From the NCBI RefSeq assembly GCF_024713945.1, contig NW_027461521.1:64501-128500 (forward strand): DNA of 64,000 bases, written 5' to 3'. The notes beneath the pieces are model-generated. The model made no database searches, was not told the DNA's origin, and worked only from the letters and a program-made list of their open reading frames with translations. The stretch comes from Dermatophagoides farinae. Its lineage: Eukaryota > Arthropoda > Arachnida > Sarcoptiformes > Pyroglyphidae. How positions within the stretch are numbered: the stretch's first letter is position 1; every line of letters starts with the position of its first letter. Below are positions 1 through 9,943 of the stretch, one piece after another. Both the position numbers and the translations under genes were made by a program.

Positions 1-2
1 AT

Positions 3-2147
3 GAAGACTGTAACGGAAATCGCTGGGTTTGGGATGGCGATGAATATGTAGTCATTGACGAGAATGGCGTTAAATGGGTTTATTACGAAAACCAGTGGTT
101 GGCAAAACTCGAGGACGGAGTATGTTATGTAAATAACGACGGGAAATGGGAACCAATGATACGCAAAATTGATCCAGCGTTAGAACAGAGTGAAAATACA
201 TTTGATAATTCGAGAAGAAAAAGTTTAAGCAGATTTGATTCAGAGGTAGAAAAAATGAACTCGAAAAAAGCCGAGTCTTATAAAATTTCTAAAAATAGTG
301 TATCGTCGGCTGCAAAAAACAACGAGAATCGAAACCATTTTTCAATAGACGCGGCAGATCCGTCAATGAAAGCTGTGAATTCTCAAATTAAGAATGCGAG
401 TATGAATACTACAAAAAGTAAAAATACGAAATTCAATAATATGAAAAGCGCACATGAAACAAAAGTAAAACATCATCTTAATTCTTACAATCATTCGAAA
501 CAAGTAGCCAGATCAAATTACGTGCCTTATTCCAGACACAAACATAAAACGCCTCAGCAAAGAGAGGGTTTGTTCAAAAGTATGTTCAAATCGATATCAA
601 ATATTTTGAACATGAAAGACGCAGCATCCAATGTTCAAGACTACGAAGATGGTGAAAACTTTGATTCAATGTTAAACGACGAAATTGAAAACATAGAAGA
701 TCAAATTGTATCAAACAACTTTGACTCTATGATTGATAATGACACTTCGAACGAACTTTTAAATGAAATTAAAAGCTTAGTTACCCAAGTAACACCAGTG
801 GAAGATTTAGAAATGGACCAATTAAGACAATTGGTAAGCGTCGCTAGCAGAATAGTCAATTTTCCAGAAAGCAAACGGACTACACCATCTGATGCTTTAG
901 TATATAATTTAGCTAAAGCAATCCAATTTTTGAGCAAACAAAATATTGAACTAAATAAACAAGTCAAAGATAAAGGTGTAAATCGACTTTGGTCTCCGAA
1001 AGAAGCGTATCGAGCAGATGCGTTAAATACCAATACATCTACAGTATTGACAGATGTAAACAATATCATAAACACCACCTCATCAGTGTTAAAGTCTACA
1101 GCCAAAGAATTAATATTATCGTTAAATGAAACACTGCCGGCTACAAAAATAAACAAAGACTTCATTAACCGTATTAAAGACACTTTCTCATTAATTTTAG
1201 ACGAAATTGGCGATACACAAGAACAAGTTTCAATCTTACGAGCTGAAGTCGTAGAGGCGATTGAATTAGCAAATAAATTGGCGAGTAATTCGCACGAATG
1301 CCCGTGTAGACCGTCTAGATATTTATTACAATGTGAGCGAGACGAATTTGAAACAAAGCTCCAAGATACAAGAAGTGAACTAACACAAGCGAAAGAGAGA
1401 CTATTCATTGTTGAAATAAAATCTGTGCATTTGAAACGTCAAAATGAAATCTTGAACGCGGAACTTGAAGTTTTGTGTAAAGAAGGACTACAAGATCCTG
1501 ATACATTAGCTATAATAAATACTGGAAAAGAAGTACTAAATAACGAAACCAAATCTTTAGAAAATCGGTTGAATAAACTAGAATCTATTATTAGCTGTCA
1601 CAAAAACAGTGTATATTTGAATAAAAAAGATAACACAGCGTTTACAGATAAGTTTTTTGGCAACTCAAGAAATCAAACCAAACATGAACCAACTAACTTA
1701 GCAATTAAAAATCAAACAATGAGTGAAGGTGGACAAGTATCATTCTCAGCGCCTCAGCTGCGTATGGTATCTCGTCAGGCTGTGCCAAATTTGCCTCCAG
1801 TGGAGCTTCACATTTCCAACGAAACCCCGCTTACAAAGAGCCTTATTAATATTTTATCAAGTATTTTCAACGTTACTAGTCCAGAAGAAGCTAAAGTTAT
1901 AGAGACTAAAGAAATCAAAACGTTATTACAAGATGTTCAAGGAATAATAGAGTCGTTGAAAAGCGATCCTTCACAAGATATCGCTGCTACGGTTGCTAAA
2001 GATGTTGTCAGCAGAATAAGCAAAATAGCAAACTCAAATATTCCCGAGACTTTACCTGAAACCGACCAGAAAGTGCTTCAGAAATTTTCAGATGTTTCGA
2101 ACCGGCTTCAAAATCTGAGTTTAAATATTTCTAATAAAATTATTTAA
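3..2147 (+). CDS. Coiled-coil protein with aromatic N-terminal repeats, 5' end missing
   Basis: The reading frame is open to the window edge with no ATG in its first 50 codons or so, so the true start lies upstream. The first 50 or so visible residues hold a degenerate repeat of Trp and Tyr around Asp-Gly/Asn-Gly turns (for example GNRWVWDGDEY and ENGVKWVYYENQW). A Lys/Asn/Ser-rich, probably disordered stretch follows, then a largely helical remainder. A coiled coil starts near a CPCRPSRYLLQC motif (about 430 codons from the visible start). No family is recognised. The helical C-terminal half suggests a structural or scaffold protein, but this is only inference. The downstream gene is on the same strand, 80 bp away. 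Confidence 0.75.
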   Translation, partial: EDCNGNRWVWDGDEYVVIDENGVKWVYYENQWLAKLEDGVCYVNNDGKWEPMIRKIDPALEQSENTFDNSRRKSLSRFDSEVEKMNSKKAESYKISKNSVSSAAKNNENRNHFSIDAADPSMKAVNSQIKNASMNTTKSKNTKFNNMKSAHETKVKHHLNSYNHSKQVARSNYVPYSRHKHKTPQQREGLFKSMFKSISNILNMKDAASNVQDYEDGENFDSMLNDEIENIEDQIVSNNFDSMIDNDTSNELLNEIKSLVTQVTPVEDLEMDQLRQLVSVASRIVNFPESKRTTPSDALVYNLAKAIQFLSKQNIELNKQVKDKGVNRLWSPKEAYRADALNTNTSTVLTDVNNIINTTSSVLKSTAKELILSLNETLPATKINKDFINRIKDTFSLILDEIGDTQEQVSILRAEVVEAIELANKLASNSHECPCRPSRYLLQCERDEFETKLQDTRSELTQAKERLFIVEIKSVHLKRQNEILNAELEVLCKEGLQDPDTLAIINTGKEVLNNETKSLENRLNKLESIISCHKNSVYLNKKDNTAFTDKFFGNSRNQTKHEPTNLAIKNQTMSEGGQVSFSAPQLRMVSRQAVPNLPPVELHISNETPLTKSLINILSSIFNVTSPEEAKVIETKEIKTLLQDVQGIIESLKSDPSQDIAATVAKDVVSRISKIANSNIPETLPETDQKVLQKFSDVSNRLQNLSLNISNKII

Positions 2148-2227
2148 AATAATCGAGCACATATTTAATTTCATCGCGCTTGAAGAGGCAATAATGATAT
2201 CCAATAGTTTGATTTTAATGTAGTAAC

Positions 2228-3194
2228 ATGCGTCTTCATAGATTTTCAGAAACTCTGAAATCTTTACAAAACCCTAATGATATAGAAAAATATTTGGTAG
2301 GTGTTGCCTTATAAATGTTAACATTAGAGCCTACCATCAATCGTCAATGAATCAGGTGAAAAAAATTTAAAAAATACGCTCGTGAAAGAAAATAGCAGTG
2401 TATTATCTGAAAAAGTAAACAATGCTTCTTGCAACGATGAAAACGTTGTTCTCATAAACCAAACTCAAAGCTGTTCAAAAACTCCCAAGTTTTGTGCCAG
2501 TAATAGTTTACCAAAAATGAACACGAGTCAAACATATCAGGCATATGCAAACACATCTAATAACTCTTTTGAATTACGTAATGAACAGCGTGAAAACAAC
2601 GATAGTGCGTTGAATAATGTTAAATTACACAGTAAAATTTGTAAAAACGGCATTTTAAACAATAATTTAAGTGTAAATGACGACAATGCAAGATTAAACG
2701 CCTTCGCCGCTCGACTGGCCGTTAAACTTTTAAAAAAGATAAATATTTGTGTTGACGACATAAGAAGTGCCGACTTGACGCAAGCAAACAGCTATTTGAA
2801 GGACATAATTAAACGCATTAAACAATTTGTACACGTATTCAGAACGCAAACGGGTCAAGAACCTAGTCAAAAGCAGCTTAAATACATCGAGAATCTGCTT
2901 GATTTGCAAGAACATTGCTTGTCGCATTTAAGATGTCTCGAATCGAGAGAACTGATTAAAACTCCAGTTTACCATCAGACTGAAAATTTGCACAGAACGT
3001 TAAAAGAACTGATTGCTAAAAAAAAACAAATCAAAACAAAATTACTAGAATGTGAAAAAGCATATAAAATACTTTATGGGACGAATCTTTCTGTAGACGA
3101 TAATATCGAAAATGTTCAAATACTTTATAACGAGTATATAAGTATTAAAAACGAAATACAAGATTTGAAAAGACAAATGAACCATCCACACTAA
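2228..3194 (+). CDS. Coiled-coil protein with a 31-nt intron after codon 23
   Basis: The main open frame has no usable ATG and is open back to 2328. A mini-exon 2228..2296 starting with ATG joins in phase 0 across a 31-nt GTAGG...TTAG intron (2297..2327), giving about 311 residues. The first third is Asn/Ser-rich. The rest (from about residue 145) is predicted helical, with heptad-like Leu/Ile spacing ending in an amphipathic Lys/Glu-rich coiled coil. No domain is recognised. The TFIIF-alpha-like gene converges on it with only 18 bp between stops. Splicing is inferred from the sequence; the lack of any other ATG is the main support. Confidence 0.7.
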
Positions 3195-3212
3195 CGCAGT
3201 AAAATAAGTGAG

Positions 3213-4334
3213 CTAAGGTTTTTTCACCGAAATATATCGAACTTTGACGTTTTTCACGAGTTCAGTAGTAATGACAAAATCTTCCCGTAAAATGGCACGA
3301 ATCACTTCAAGTCTTCCCCCGCGCATATCAATATTGATTGCTTCTAAAGCGCGTCGAAGCTCGCAGTTTGGATTTTTTCTGACAAATTTGAGAAGTTTTT
3401 CTCGAATACACTCTTTGGTTTCAAGACGATCATATATGGGTCTCATTTTGTTTGTGTTTTCGCGATCCCCTACGTTGATGTTAAACGATTTGGATTTGAA
3501 CTGACCCAAGTTGGTGCTGTTTTGCGAAGGCTCGTTTCTGAAGATACTGCTTCCTTCATCACTTTCCAAGTTGCTGACGTCTTTGAACTCTTGTTCTACT
3601 GTTAATTCATTCATGTTTTTCATGGCTTTATATAGCTTTGTGCCGTATTTGGAAAAATCTTCCTCGTTTTCATTGTCGAGCAAATCGGCATTTATGGTTA
3701 GATTTTCGCTTTCCGAAGAATCGTCCATATCTTCGTCATCTGTTGCGACCTTGTTATTATAATCCCAATCAGCGTCGTTGCTTTCAATATGGGTTATTTT
3801 AAGCAATGATGTGGCTTTGCGCTCTTCATCTACTTTTTTTTTTTGGGTACTTGATTTTTTTTTCTCACTGACAACACTAGTTGTTTTATTATCGCCTTCT
3901 TCAAAGAATTTATTCTCATTGTTGCACACATTTTTTATTATTTGTTCTTCAACAATACGGTTGTGTTTTAGCAAGTCAGATTGAATCATCAAATCGTCTT
4001 CGGTTAAGTTAGCAGCGTTGTTGGGCAAAAACTTCAAAACAAATTGCAGCGGGAAAACTGTAAAGTGTGTACCGTTGTCGATCATGCCGTACAAACCTTG
4101 AGCGGCGTTTTGTGTAGCTGAAATTTTCCCTGTCAAATTTATTTGATTGCCATTTGAAAGGATGAAATTGTTGTTTAAAACAGCTGACTCGGATTCATTA
4201 CTAATTTCTCGAATTTCCAAATCAAAACTACTGTTCAGTAATAAATTAGAATTAGGAAACGTTGTTAATAAAGCTTCAGAAGACGAATATCCTAGCTGGC
4301 TCAAAACAACAGGTTTCTTATTTTCTAAATTCAT
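3213..4334 (-). CDS. TFIIF alpha subunit-like (RAP74-like) transcription factor
   Basis: A 373-residue protein. The N-terminal third is beta-rich, with a segment (DNGTHFTVFPLQFVLKF) that fits the TFIIF-alpha barrel pattern in which an 'aFPv..wY.F' strand follows a turn. A central acidic, Lys/Ser-rich linker contains DADWDYNN followed by an Asp/Glu run, like the DWDY/EWDF-plus-acidic element of RAP74. The last 65 residues (from KECIREKLL) look like a winged helix, the usual RAP74 C-terminus. TFIIF acts with RNA polymerase II in initiation and elongation. Overall similarity is weak, so the call rests on domain order. Its start faces the small gene at 4412, leaving a 77-bp shared promoter. Confidence 0.5.
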   Translation of the reverse strand: MNLENKKPVVLSQLGYSSSEALLTTFPNSNLLLNSSFDLEIREISNESESAVLNNNFILSNGNQINLTGKISATQNAAQGLYGMIDNGTHFTVFPLQFVLKFLPNNAANLTEDDLMIQSDLLKHNRIVEEQIIKNVCNNENKFFEEGDNKTTSVVSEKKKSSTQKKKVDEERKATSLLKITHIESNDADWDYNNKVATDDEDMDDSSESENLTINADLLDNENEEDFSKYGTKLYKAMKNMNELTVEQEFKDVSNLESDEGSSIFRNEPSQNSTNLGQFKSKSFNINVGDRENTNKMRPIYDRLETKECIREKLLKFVRKNPNCELRRALEAINIDMRGGRLEVIRAILREDFVITTELVKNVKVRYISVKKP

Positions 4335-4411
4335 TAAATCCCCAAAATAATCGAAAATTATTACTGTTTAATTTTCTCGAATATTTCAATCGTTTTTATT
4401 TACGGATTATT

Positions 4412-4650
4412 ATGCTTGAAGAGCAAAAATTTACGATTGCAATCATAATCATAGGAGTTTTAGCCGTTCTTGGCTTATTGATTACACAAGCTATATATAA
4501 CCGAAAGAAAAAGTTAAAATTGCTTAAAATTACAAATCAAAGAAACACAAATATTGATCAGCACGGTAAGCAAAGAAAAAAAAATTTCTAGAATTGATGT
4601 TTCTGTACGAATGTATTTCTAACACAACATATCAGATTATCCAGAGATAG
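4412..4650 (+). CDS. Small single-TM protein, possible 26-nt intron
   Basis: Starting at ATG 4412, the frame gives a short acidic N-terminus, one strong transmembrane helix (residues 8-28, rich in Ile/Leu/Val) and a basic tail (NRKKKLKLLK). Read straight through it stops at 4591 (59 residues). That stop lies in a 26-nt stretch (4566..4591) that starts GTAAG and ends TTTCTAG, like the introns elsewhere in this window. If it is spliced, the frame continues to a TAG at 4648..4650 (70 residues). Both forms are plausible tail-anchored or signal-anchored membrane proteins. No family is recognised. Confidence 0.35.
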
Positions 4651-4750
4651 ATTAATTAGTTAACCAGAGAATACCAAATCAATGTTTCTCACAGATTTAG
4701 AAAGCGTTTTAAACGCGAAACACGACGTGTATGAATTTGAAAATAGGAGA

Positions 4751-6034
4751 TTAGTTATTAGAAGAAGGAGAGTACATGGAATTTTGCATTTGCTTGAGTT
4801 CATTGTATTCCAGCTCGAGTTGTTCTTGCTTGGATCGGAATCTGCAACTCAAGGTGTAGCAAATGCTAAGAACGCTAATTGCAATGCAGAGCAGTACTTT
4901 TGCTCCAATCAACGGTTCTCCTGAAATGCCACAATCGACGATGATGTATATTATTGGTAGGGCAATCGCATACGCCAAACTTTTCAAAAGAGAATCGTAG
5001 TAAGTGATCAAGAAAGTGGTAAAAAATAAGTCAAACGCTAGGCAGAAAAAGTAGATCCACTGCTTGAAATTGTACGATTTTAACAATCCGTTTGCGAAAG
5101 GGTTTGGAGATGTATGAGAGAATGTCCACATTATGCATAAGTAGATAAGAATAATTAAGCTGCAGTTAGCGGTAGAACTGTACAAGTTGGATGAAACCAA
5201 GTCTTTTTTCGCAATTCTTTCGTTGACCATGCTGCTGTAAGTAGTCATGCAAACAGTAAGAAAACCCATGATAAGTGTGAACACGAAATCGTTTGGTACA
5301 GTACCTGCACGGCTCGTGGCAAGTTTTCTCAATGCTATCAGCTTTTCAGATCTATTTTGGTACATTCCGTACAGTTTGACTTTCCGTTCAGCTAACTGAC
5401 TAAAGGTAGAAGGAAAGCTGTAAAAAGACATGATCAGAATTGGAATAATTGAGATAAGAAGAACTTGAGAGGCGTTGTATCTCTTCTGATACAGTACAAT
5501 GGAAAACAAAACGGTTATCGGCAACTTTAGGTTTGCTATTAAACTCCATAATGTAGGTAGATTCGCAGTCCTGAATGTTCCTTGGACTAATTCTTGAACT
5601 ACATAAGGCACGTTAATGACGAACCAAGTACAGGTATTCTTGTTGAACACACAACGGGAAGTACCTATTATAAAACCGCTTTGAACTATGCTCATAATCC
5701 AACATCCAAGAAAAAAAATAAAATAAGAAATAATGGACGCTGCGGAAGGGTTGACTGATTGAAATGGATTTTCAGGAGCGTTGAATGATTTAATCAAATA
5801 TGATTGAATGACCTTGCTTAATATCATTGCGCACACAAACAGAATGTAGTAGATGGTAGATTTATTGAGGTACGACGAGATGTTTCCGTCTTGAAATTTT
5901 TTTTGCGCATCCATTCTTGCAATTAATTCTTCTTTTAACATGCTTTTATCCATAAGAGACTGGGCCGAACGACTTAGACGGCGGCGGTCTAACTTAGAAG
6001 ACGAAGTTTGACAACTTGTTCCAGTTGCACTCAT
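4751..6034 (-). CDS. Nucleotide-sugar transporter-like membrane protein (DMT superfamily)
   Basis: A 427-residue protein with a basic/Ser-rich cytosolic N-terminus (about 60 residues) and around ten hydrophobic segments. A middle stretch (NLPTLWSLIANLKLPITVLF, then a Lys-Arg turn and SQVLLISIIPILIM) has the spacing of the conserved core of SLC35-type nucleotide-sugar transporters, where two helices flank a short basic loop. Such proteins exchange activated sugars for nucleotide monophosphates across Golgi or ER membranes. It may instead be a CRT-like or other DMT carrier; substrate cannot be read from sequence. It lies in tandem with a second, much larger transporter of the same fold (139 bp apart in coding terms), suggesting an old duplication. 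Confidence 0.6.
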   Translation of the reverse strand: MSATGTSCQTSSSKLDRRRLSRSAQSLMDKSMLKEELIARMDAQKKFQDGNISSYLNKSTIYYILFVCAMILSKVIQSYLIKSFNAPENPFQSVNPSAASIISYFIFFLGCWIMSIVQSGFIIGTSRCVFNKNTCTWFVINVPYVVQELVQGTFRTANLPTLWSLIANLKLPITVLFSIVLYQKRYNASQVLLISIIPILIMSFYSFPSTFSQLAERKVKLYGMYQNRSEKLIALRKLATSRAGTVPNDFVFTLIMGFLTVCMTTYSSMVNERIAKKDLVSSNLYSSTANCSLIILIYLCIMWTFSHTSPNPFANGLLKSYNFKQWIYFFCLAFDLFFTTFLITYYDSLLKSLAYAIALPIIYIIVDCGISGEPLIGAKVLLCIAISVLSICYTLSCRFRSKQEQLELEYNELKQMQNSMYSPSSNN

Positions 6035-6172
6035 AAAATCAAATTTTGTTACACTAAAAAAAGCAACGCTTAATTTTATTTTTTTTTAATGAAGAAAAAA
6101 TAAAAATTGTTAGTGTCGTGAAAATAATAATTCTATTAACTCATTAATTTAAATATATAAATAAATATTAAA

Positions 6173-9100
6173 TTAAAAATTGTTATACAGTTTTTCGTAA
6201 TCTGCTGTTAATTGTAACAACTTTTGTTTTTCAGTCTTGCATAGTGAAAACGTAATAATTTCTAGCATAACAGCGGTGTATGCCAACAGTCGGAAAAAGA
6301 CGAAAATGTTACGTTGGGGGAACATGAAACAGAGTAGCAAGTAATTGAGAGTCAGTCCGAGCGATCCGTTCAAAGTTTTCCACAAACTATCCAAACGCAC
6401 AACCATCAAGACACTGGCGGCAGCACTGAAAAGAATTTGGAGTGGCCACAAGGCTACGAAAAAATTCCATTCCTTGAAGGGGAATTTGCTGGCAGCGTTT
6501 GAATCAGTGAAATATTCGAGGATGACCTGGAAAACGGCAATTATAGATCCAATGTATCTTGTCAAACCGAAGTGAGTCAAAAACGGCAAAGTGCTTTGCT
6601 TCATGTTAACTTCGGACCAAAGCCCAACGGCAACAGAAATGATAGATAGGAATTGAGTGATCAAAATTGTGATTGGAAGTGATAGTTTCTCACCCGTAGC
6701 TTTGGTTTTCTTCAAATGTGAGATGTTATGTTTGTTTTGAGCGGCTATTGCGTCATTTTCGTAATCAGAGTCAAATGGTTCGAGTTTGTATTCGGCGTCG
6801 GCCGATAGTTTTTCAACAGGCTCCGACGGTACAGTTTTGATGTATAGTTTTTTGTCAATCATGTCATTGTATAACAAAGGATTGTCTTTTCGTTGTTCCA
6901 GATACAAAACACCGTTTGCACGATGGTCAAAACCATTTTTTCCAGTTATAAATAAGTAAAGAGCAGCCTCTGAAACCAAGTTTAGCTTGGCAGTATATCT
7001 GTCAAGCTGAGAGATGAAGTGGTAAGTCGGTGTTTTATCAATATAGTTATAAAATGGAGCATAGTAACAATTAGTTATTCTGTCACCATCATCAGATGTA
7101 TCATTTAAATTTGGTTCTAATCGTTCTTCAGGTAGTTCTGATAAACATGTTTCCCGCAGTTGATTTACTTGGTATTCTGGTAGAAGTTTATAAAGTAGTT
7201 GTTCTAGTTGATGTTGTAGTTGAATTATTAGTTTTGTTTGCTTATCCATTTGGTTTAGTTGTTTTTGCACTTGTTGTAGTTTAGACATTATTACTTTTTC
7301 CTGTTCTGCTAGTTGTTCTAGCACTTGTACTGCTTCATGTGTTAGTACTTTTTTCTGTTTTGCTAGTTGTCGTTGTTCTTCATCACCTTGGGGTACCTGT
7401 TTAAATAGAAATTGTTGTTGTTTTAGTTGGTATAGCTGGTTAAATAGAAGTTGTTTAAACTCTAGATGTTGGTTTTGTAGTTTTATTAGTTCAGATGGGT
7501 ACATTAGTGTCTTTAGAAATTCTTTAAACTCATTAGTTGGTGATATGGACGTTAGTTGTCTTAGCGTAAGAGTTGAATATTTTTTTTCCATGGTTAGTAT
7601 TAGTTTTCGGTGTGTGTCTATTTGTGCTTGGAACTGTTCTAGTTCTTGTTGGTACTGTTCAAGTTTATGTTGTTGCCGTTTAAGTTCTTGTTCTCGTTCA
7701 ACTATTTGTGTTTGGTATTCTTCTCCGTTAATTAACGGGAAAGGTACACCTGAAATGTATGGTTTTGAAATACTAAGCATTGGTATGCGGAAATTTGTTG
7801 GAACATTATTTTCATTAGTTGATACTTGATAGAAAGGGTGATCTGCAAATAAGTTTTTTTCCAATGAATTTGATATTAATCGGGCGTTAGCTACAAAGTT
7901 GATGTATTTTCTGTAAGCTATTATATCTTTAGTATCAGAAGCGTCTAATTTTGCGAGCAACTTTTCAGCAGATTGGTCGTACCTAAACCTACCGTCTTTG
8001 TAGTACTGAAGAAGAGTTTTCAAATCCGGATCATAGGGGGATGAAAAGTTGTCCTGCGGGTTGTATACAAAAAGTGTTGTACGTACAATCCATCTGTATA
8101 TGTCCTTAAGGGCAATGTAACTAATTTTGTCCGTTCCTCCTTCTTGCTTGTTATAGTCCTCAATAACCTGACCGAATGTGGAGAAAAACAAATGCAATCT
8201 TTGCTTGACAGTAAGTCCATTGAACATAATTAAGGATAGTGCGGAGTAAAACAAGCTAAAATCTTCGTTGGGGTTGCCGACGATATTGTATTTCTCAACA
8301 TTATTGATAAAATTATCGATCCAGTGTCTGTTTTCACATCTCATGTATAAGTAGTAGTTTTCGAGATATAATGGTATGGATGTTTTTAGTGAATTAGCAT
8401 TATTATTTTCAGTTTGCTCATTAGATTTCGTTGATGTTTCTTTGTATATTAAATCGTTGTTCGTATTAAACTGTTTCAATTCGCTGTAGACAATATCTTT
8501 CACATCGTCAGGAACAGTGTAGGGTTGTGTTAATTCATGTTCTTGAAGTTGACTGCATAAAGTATAGAAGTTCATAACATCGTCAACAGACGTATTTAAA
8601 AGAAAGCTGTGAGTGAGTGAATGTACTGAAGAGCTTATCTTAGTCTGATGAAAATTTGTACCGAGGAATTTAGTAAGATGATTTTTCAGATCTATCAACT
8701 CAACTGAAGAAAATAATTGTTTTGGAGGACAGAAGTATCTTGCAAACAAGGCTCTGGCTGGTGTTTTAACTTCTTTAGGTTTGTTATGCAATAATTCGAG
8801 TATGAGACGAGAAGCGGTCAGGAACTTAATAGTAGAGCCGATATCGTACATATTTTGGAAAATAAGTTCGTTAAGTTCAATTTTTTTTTGAACCGGAAAT
8901 GGTGGCGTATTTATAAGTTTTTCGGAAGACGCGGAGGTATCCGAGGAGGGGGTTTCATTCAAAGAAGTTTCAGATTCATGATTCGATGGCGTTTGATATT
9001 GAGTCGTATCTGGAGTTACTGGTGTGTTCATTGTTTTAAACGAATGGTCAGTAGGTATTGGAGCGGATTTAGATGTGTCAGTAGCTTTTTCAGTTTTAGT

Positions 9101-9928
9101 TGCTACAATAGGTTGTGGTTTTTTCTTGGGAAGGAAATCATCGTAACATTCATACATGGACACACAAATTGTTAACATGATTGCCACTAACATAGTTGAC
9201 TGTAGGATGGACATCTTTCGCTTCAAAAAGAGGTAAGCGAAAACAGAAGTATACAAGATACGAGTTTGACTAAGTATTTTAATAGCTCCACCTGTTAAAA
9301 AAGACTGTAAATAATTACCAGCTACTTCATTGAAACCGAATCCTGCAGCTATTGGAAAAAAAAGTTTGCAATGTTTGTAGGAGAACATCTGCATCGAAAT
9401 TTCTTTACCGTGGAAAATTAAAGATAGTAAGAAAAAGATAACGGTACCAGCTCCGTGAGACACAAGGAAACGCATAGTTTTCATACCGGGAGGGGATCTG
9501 AGCCCCACCTTGTATTGATCGATGATATAGTCATTGTAAAGATCCGTTGCAGCAGACATAAACAAAGCTAACCCGACAGTACCTAAATTTGAAAGCATAG
9601 AGCTTTTTGCGGCTTTCTTTGCTTCATTTTCGTTACACAAGTCTTTTGTTTTTTGAATTAAAGAAAGTGACTCTTTTAGCTGACGTGTGTTTTCGTCATT
9701 GAATTTACTTGAATCATTCAAAGTGTTTTTATCTATAAACTCATCAAGAACAATCTCTGCGTCTGGGTTATATATGGCTGAGAGACGCACTTTTGATTCG
9801 CTAAGATTTGAGTTTCGTCTACTCTGAGATTCTAATTCAGATTGCAGCTCCTCTCTAAGTTGTTCTACAACAAGAGATTCACTAAAAACTTGGTTGTTAT
9901 TAAGATTTTCACACTCTTCTCTTGACAT
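6173..9928 (-). CDS. Nucleotide-sugar transporter-like protein split by an ~816-residue insert
   Basis: A 1251-residue protein. I start it at ATG 9928 (MSREEC); an in-frame GTG nine codons upstream is unlikely. Residues 110-262 carry about five membrane helices with the SLC35-like core (AIKILSQTRILYTSVFAYLF, then LKRK). Residues 1081-1230 carry the remaining helices. The roughly 816 residues between them are hydrophilic: a Ser/Thr/Pro-rich part, a globular helical part (about 330-700) and a Gln/Leu-rich coiled coil (about 735-910) before a mixed alpha/beta part. No stop or intron signal interrupts the frame. In DMT carriers the two halves normally meet through a short loop, so the insert projects from one membrane face. 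Substrate unknown. Confidence 0.65.
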   Translation of the reverse strand: MSREECENLNNNQVFSESLVVEQLREELQSELESQSRRNSNLSESKVRLSAIYNPDAEIVLDEFIDKNTLNDSSKFNDENTRQLKESLSLIQKTKDLCNENEAKKAAKSSMLSNLGTVGLALFMSAATDLYNDYIIDQYKVGLRSPPGMKTMRFLVSHGAGTVIFFLLSLIFHGKEISMQMFSYKHCKLFFPIAAGFGFNEVAGNYLQSFLTGGAIKILSQTRILYTSVFAYLFLKRKMSILQSTMLVAIMLTICVSMYECYDDFLPKKKPQPIVATKTEKATDTSKSAPIPTDHSFKTMNTPVTPDTTQYQTPSNHESETSLNETPSSDTSASSEKLINTPPFPVQKKIELNELIFQNMYDIGSTIKFLTASRLILELLHNKPKEVKTPARALFARYFCPPKQLFSSVELIDLKNHLTKFLGTNFHQTKISSSVHSLTHSFLLNTSVDDVMNFYTLCSQLQEHELTQPYTVPDDVKDIVYSELKQFNTNNDLIYKETSTKSNEQTENNNANSLKTSIPLYLENYYLYMRCENRHWIDNFINNVEKYNIVGNPNEDFSLFYSALSLIMFNGLTVKQRLHLFFSTFGQVIEDYNKQEGGTDKISYIALKDIYRWIVRTTLFVYNPQDNFSSPYDPDLKTLLQYYKDGRFRYDQSAEKLLAKLDASDTKDIIAYRKYINFVANARLISNSLEKNLFADHPFYQVSTNENNVPTNFRIPMLSISKPYISGVPFPLINGEEYQTQIVEREQELKRQQHKLEQYQQELEQFQAQIDTHRKLILTMEKKYSTLTLRQLTSISPTNEFKEFLKTLMYPSELIKLQNQHLEFKQLLFNQLYQLKQQQFLFKQVPQGDEEQRQLAKQKKVLTHEAVQVLEQLAEQEKVIMSKLQQVQKQLNQMDKQTKLIIQLQHQLEQLLYKLLPEYQVNQLRETCLSELPEERLEPNLNDTSDDGDRITNCYYAPFYNYIDKTPTYHFISQLDRYTAKLNLVSEAALYLFITGKNGFDHRANGVLYLEQRKDNPLLYNDMIDKKLYIKTVPSEPVEKLSADAEYKLEPFDSDYENDAIAAQNKHNISHLKKTKATGEKLSLPITILITQFLSIISVAVGLWSEVNMKQSTLPFLTHFGLTRYIGSIIAVFQVILEYFTDSNAASKFPFKEWNFFVALWPLQILFSAAASVLMVVRLDSLWKTLNGSLGLTLNYLLLCFMFPQRNIFVFFRLLAYTAVMLEIITFSLCKTEKQKLLQLTADYEKLYNNF

Positions 9929-9943
9929 TTTCTTTTCCGTATA

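Noticed and set aside
701-1408. 235-codon minus-strand ORF inside the first gene
   Set aside because: It lies wholly antisense to a better-supported coding frame and has a Ser/Leu/Phe-rich mirror composition with no domain.
4682-4924. Plus-strand 80-codon ORF with ATG
   Set aside because: Mostly antisense to the 3' end of the transporter at 4751; no splice link to the small TM gene could be made without conflict.
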